A stretch of 8,417 bases of DNA from Cyanobacteria bacterium M_surface_7_m2_040 (GTDB taxonomy: Bacteria > Cyanobacteriota > Cyanobacteriia > PCC-6307 > Cyanobiaceae): the NCBI GenBank assembly GCA_016882555.1, contig VGPQ01000046.1:1-8417 (forward strand), read 5' to 3'. A program made the position numbers and the translations under genes. This document shows, in pieces, positions 6,430-8,417 of the stretch (position 1 is the first letter of the stretch; each line of letters begins with the position of its first letter). The notes under the pieces were generated by a model. That model worked only from the letters and a program-made list of their open reading frames with translations, did no database searches and was not told where the DNA came from.

Positions 6430-6813
6430 TTACTTGACGTAGAGGTCTCCAAGATATTTGCTGCAGTCCGGAAAGGAGCTGGGGTTGTTGACCACGGCTT
6501 CTGTGATCATCACCGACGCATGTTCGGGTGAGGTCTTGAACAGGGAGGCGCTTTGCCGTTTGATCAGGGCGTAGGCCGCTTCCCAGCTCACTTTGTGGGT
6601 GTTGCCAGCACTGCGCATGAAGCAGTAGGTCTTGGCTCCCTTGCCCCCAGCAGTGCTATCGGCGCTGTTGCTTTGTGCCATCAGCGGCTGACAGGGCATC
6701 ACCAGCGCCGCACCCATCAGGGCCACGACCAGGGAGCTGGCCTTGGCGAGACCGGCGAGGGGCTGTTGGCTCGTTTGGATGGCACCAACCCGGGTCGAGT
6801 GCGGGAGCGTCAT
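6430..6813 (-). CDS. DUF6554-like exported protein
   Basis: Seen: 127 residues from ATG 6813. There is a rather long n-region (about 25 residues), a hydrophobic core (SSLVVALMGAALVM) and a cleavage-like site PLMA|QSNS at residue 46. A polar Ser/Gly linker follows, then a compact domain with KTYCFMRSAGNTHKVSWEAA, KTSPEHASVMITEAV and FPDCSKYLGDLYVK. Cys64 and Cys117 are well placed for a disulfide after export. The domain looks like the cyanobacterial DUF6554 family, recognised from memory; its function is not known. The frame is open to 6885, but the extra 24 residues carry no signal-like feature. No Shine-Dalgarno is seen for either start, and an internal start closer to the hydrophobic core is possible. 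It lies between the AbrB-like gene (88 bp upstream) and the lipoprotein gene (27 bp downstream). Confidence 0.75.
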   Translation of the reverse strand: MTLPHSTRVGAIQTSQQPLAGLAKASSLVVALMGAALVMPCQPLMAQSNSADSTAGGKGAKTYCFMRSAGNTHKVSWEAAYALIKRQSASLFKTSPEHASVMITEAVVNNPSSFPDCSKYLGDLYVK

Positions 6814-6901
6814 CACGGGGCCGATGGAAACGTCGGGCCAACCGTATCGATTAAAGCCATTCTGTCGAGGCCCCGCCGCCCTCACATCCTTGCGATGGCT
6901 C

Positions 6902-7405
6902 CTATGGCGAGGGCAGCAGTTTCACCACCAGCGGCAGCACCAGCAGCACGCTGATCAGGCGCACGGCATGGAGGGCGGCCACGGCGGCTCCCACGCCGAA
7001 TTCGGCCCCCACCAGGCTCATGCCGCTGATGCCGCCCGGCGCGGCGCCAAGCAGGGCTACCACGGGATCGATGCCCAACAGACGACTGGTCCACAACCCC
7101 ACCACGATCCCGGTGAGCACGAGGGTCACGGTGATCAACAGGGCTGGTTTCCACAACCGTTGCAATTCCAGCAGGGCCGGCGCCGTGAGCGAGGTGCCGA
7201 TCACGGTGCCGATGGCGATCTCCAGGGCCGTGCGGCTGCCGGCCGGCCAATGGGCGATCTCCAGCCTTCCGCTCAGGCTCACCAACGCTGCACCGATCAG
7301 GGCCCCGGCCAGGGGGGCAGCCGGGATGCCGGTGCGCAGGGCCAGCAGTCCGCCGCTGCAACCAGCGAGGCCATACAGCAGCAGGGTCCAGACGGAAGGG
7401 TTCAT
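6902..7405 (-). CDS. AbrB-type (COG3180) membrane protein, single-repeat form
   Basis: This is the membrane family often mislabelled as an AbrB regulator or ammonia monooxygenase; it is unrelated to the DNA-binding AbrB. Seen: 167 residues, almost entirely hydrophobic, with about five likely spans (near 6-22, 26-45, 60-78, 88-108 and 145-165). The repeat signature AAPGGISGMSLVGAEFGVGAA lies at 121-141, before HAVRLISVLLVLPLV. Full-length members have two such repeats in about 350 residues; this one has a single repeat, so it probably works as an oligomer. The transported substrate, if any, is unknown. The frame is open upstream to 7564, but that part is antisense to the next gene and polar, so ATG 7405 is chosen. 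No Shine-Dalgarno is visible. Confidence 0.85.
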   Translation of the reverse strand: MNPSVWTLLLYGLAGCSGGLLALRTGIPAAPLAGALIGAALVSLSGRLEIAHWPAGSRTALEIAIGTVIGTSLTAPALLELQRLWKPALLITVTLVLTGIVVGLWTSRLLGIDPVVALLGAAPGGISGMSLVGAEFGVGAAVAALHAVRLISVLLVLPLVVKLLPSP

Positions 7406-7427
7406 GGACCGAAGTCTGCTTGACCTG

Positions 7428-7442
7428 CCGACTTGAGGTCGG
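7428..7442. repeat. Small inverted repeat in the divergent intergenic region
   Basis: CCGAC and GTCGG flank a five-base loop, and an overlapping alternative pairing (GACCT with AGGTC, 7422-7440) is also possible. It lies in the 81-bp space between the AbrB-like gene and the coiled-coil gene, where it could be an operator or a chance repeat. No convincing promoter boxes were found beside it. Confidence 0.25.
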
Positions 7443-7486
7443 GCTGCGGGTGTGTTGTCATCGGGGCAGTACCGGGCTCCCATCCC

Positions 7487-7771
7487 ATGACGCAGGAATC
7501 GGTCTCGTTTCGCATCACCCGCAGCACCGAGGATCTGGCTCAGACCATCCATGCCCTGTCGCACCGGTTGGTGCGCCTGGAGCAGCGTTTTTCAGCCCTG
7601 GAGCTCGCTGTGTCCAATCTCGATGCGCCGCCTGAGATCAGCGCAGCGGAGCTCGGCAGCCTTGAAAGCGTGGAGCGGCTGCTGAACGACTGCCGCAGCT
7701 TGCTGGGCAGCGACCCCACGCCGATCGATTCGGCAGCTCTGGCCCCAGGGGCCGAATCCTTTGCGGCTTGA
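7487..7771 (+). CDS. Small coiled-coil hypothetical protein
   Basis: Seen: 94 residues. After a short polar lead (MTQESVSFRITRSTEDL) comes a heptad-like stretch (about 15-45, including LSHRLVRLEQRFSALELAV) that should form a coiled coil. A second helix (about 52-74, AAELGSLESVERLLNDCRSLL) and an Ala/Pro-rich tail follow. There are no membrane segments or signal peptide, so it is probably cytoplasmic. The family and function are not recognised. The frame is open 18 codons upstream, but that extension reads as intergenic Cys/Gly-rich sequence, so ATG 7487 is chosen; no Shine-Dalgarno is visible. It diverges from the AbrB-like gene and is followed after 61 bases by another small gene in the same direction. 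Confidence 0.7.
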   Translation: MTQESVSFRITRSTEDLAQTIHALSHRLVRLEQRFSALELAVSNLDAPPEISAAELGSLESVERLLNDCRSLLGSDPTPIDSAALAPGAESFAA

Positions 7772-7832
7772 GCGTCCTGCTCGAGCCCTTGAGGCCCTGG
7801 TCAGCGGTGGCAGAATGGGAAGAAAGTCAGCC

Positions 7833-8066
7833 ATGGCTTATCCCCAAACCTCCTGTTCCGGCCCTTCGGGTCCCCGGCAGGTCCGTTCCAGTCAGTGCCG
7901 GGCCAATCCCGTGGTGCAAGCAGGCGGCACCCTGGGTGAACACCAGTTGGAAAAGTTGGAGTTCGCTCTGGCCATCGCATTGACGCGTGGTGATCACAAC
8001 CGTTCCGCCGATCTCCGTCGGCAGATCGAGGCCCTGGGGGGTAATTGTGAGGAGCCTGGTACTTAG
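7833..8066 (+). CDS. Small protein with UVR-like helical hairpin
   Basis: Seen: 77 residues from ATG 7833. The first 35 residues are Pro/Ser/Gly/Arg-rich and probably disordered. Residues 38-68 (HQLEKLEFALAIAL, then SADLRRQIEAL) match the pattern of the UVR motif, the helical hairpin that lets UvrB and UvrC interact and that also occurs in other small proteins. The ending GGNCEEPGT looks like a conserved picocyanobacterial small-protein tail, recalled from memory. A purine stretch (GGGAAG) lies about ten bases before this start. An ATG six codons earlier (7815, MGRKSA) is the alternative. A link to nucleotide excision repair is not shown; the hairpin alone does not prove it. Confidence 0.7.
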   Translation: MAYPQTSCSGPSGPRQVRSSQCRANPVVQAGGTLGEHQLEKLEFALAIALTRGDHNRSADLRRQIEALGGNCEEPGT

Positions 8067-8137
8067 GTCGATTCCTCATCACAACCGCTGCGGCGATCGT
8101 GTTGAATGCGTATGGCTAGAAAGGAACAATTTTTCGG

Positions 8138-8365
8138 GTGACGGCTGCTCAAATCAAGCCAATGCGATCTCCACAATCGTTTGGACCCCCTCAGAGCGAT
8201 CAGCTCGAACGGCAGATCGCGCACTGCCATGGTCTGGCTAAGGATGCTGCCGAACGCGGTGAGATCAGTGCGGCCGCAAAATTGATTCTCACCGCACTCG
8301 ATCACGAACGACGCTTGGCCGCCCGCAGCCCCCAGGTGCTGCAGCTGATCAAGCCTCGCGGCTGA
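8138..8365 (+). CDS. Small helical hypothetical protein
   Basis: Seen: 75 residues from GTG 8138 or 67 from ATG 8162. After a Pro/Ser-rich lead, residues 21-62 form two predicted amphipathic helices (QLERQIAHCHGLAKDAAERG and ISAAAKLILTALDHERRLAA) spaced like a short TPR-type hairpin, and the protein ends VLQLIKPRG. There is no signal peptide or membrane segment. AAGGA lies about 12 bases before the GTG, slightly far for a Shine-Dalgarno but the best available. The family is not recognised. It is the third small gene in a row on this strand, 71 bases after the UVR-like gene. Confidence 0.6.
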   Translation: MTAAQIKPMRSPQSFGPPQSDQLERQIAHCHGLAKDAAERGEISAAAKLILTALDHERRLAARSPQVLQLIKPRG

Positions 8366-8417
8366 TCGCGCCGGCAGCTCCTGCGAACACGGCACAGGCC
8401 GATTGGCTCCCCTGAGA

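Noticed and set aside
6743..7423. Long plus-strand open frame antisense to the AbrB-like gene
   Set aside because: Gln/His/Gly-rich sequence with no recognisable domain, fully shadowing a clear membrane protein gene.
8102..8130. TTGAAT, 17 bases, AACAAT as a promoter for the last small gene
   Set aside because: The -10 matches only four of six positions and would place the transcript start at the start codon; too weak to list.
8349..8417. Possible C-terminus of a leftward gene (ending AGAAGAISREA) entering from the right edge
   Set aside because: Only about 22 residues are visible, with no recognisable family, and it would overlap the last small gene.

Overview
The window looks like a GC-rich chromosomal segment (roughly two thirds G+C) from an alpha-picocyanobacterium of the Synechococcus/Cyanobium type. 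The reasons are a divergent TLP40/CYP38-like cyclophilin and efp, then accB and pdxA, plus several small proteins of the kind seen in these genomes (a DUF6554-like exported protein, a UVR-like small protein ending CEEPGT, a short ORF ending AAACRVW). The assignment rests on recognising protein families by eye; no database was searched. I see no rRNA, tRNA, CRISPR array, insertion sequence or phage gene.

Left part (1-2621): the N-terminal part of an exported peptidyl-prolyl isomerase reads leftward off the edge. Diverging from it is efp, with accB five bases behind, so the two probably share a transcript. They cover translation of polyproline stretches and the biotin carrier of fatty acid synthesis. 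accB converges on pdxA (vitamin B6 synthesis), with a 16-bp perfect palindrome between the two stops.

Middle part (2620-6030): a small membrane-protein ORF on the + strand fills the gap between pdxA and a YeeZ-like atypical SDR. Upstream of the SDR lies about 230 bp holding the end of another very small + strand ORF, which overlaps the 3' end of an HNH endonuclease gene and may be frameshifted or start at a non-ATG codon. The HNH gene diverges from an SNF2 helicase with a HARP-like N-terminal domain. This is the most suggestive pairing in the window, because the eukaryotic annealing helicase ZRANB3 joins an SNF2 motor and an HNH nuclease in one protein.

Right part (6040-8365): three leftward genes encode envelope proteins: a single-repeat AbrB-type membrane protein, a DUF6554-like secreted protein and a small lipoprotein. 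Diverging from them are three small rightward genes for helical proteins of 94, 77 and 75 residues (one coiled coil, one UVR-like, one unrecognised). Overall this is mostly ordinary core genome. The features worth a second look are the small ORFs, the HNH/SNF2 pair and the start-site questions.
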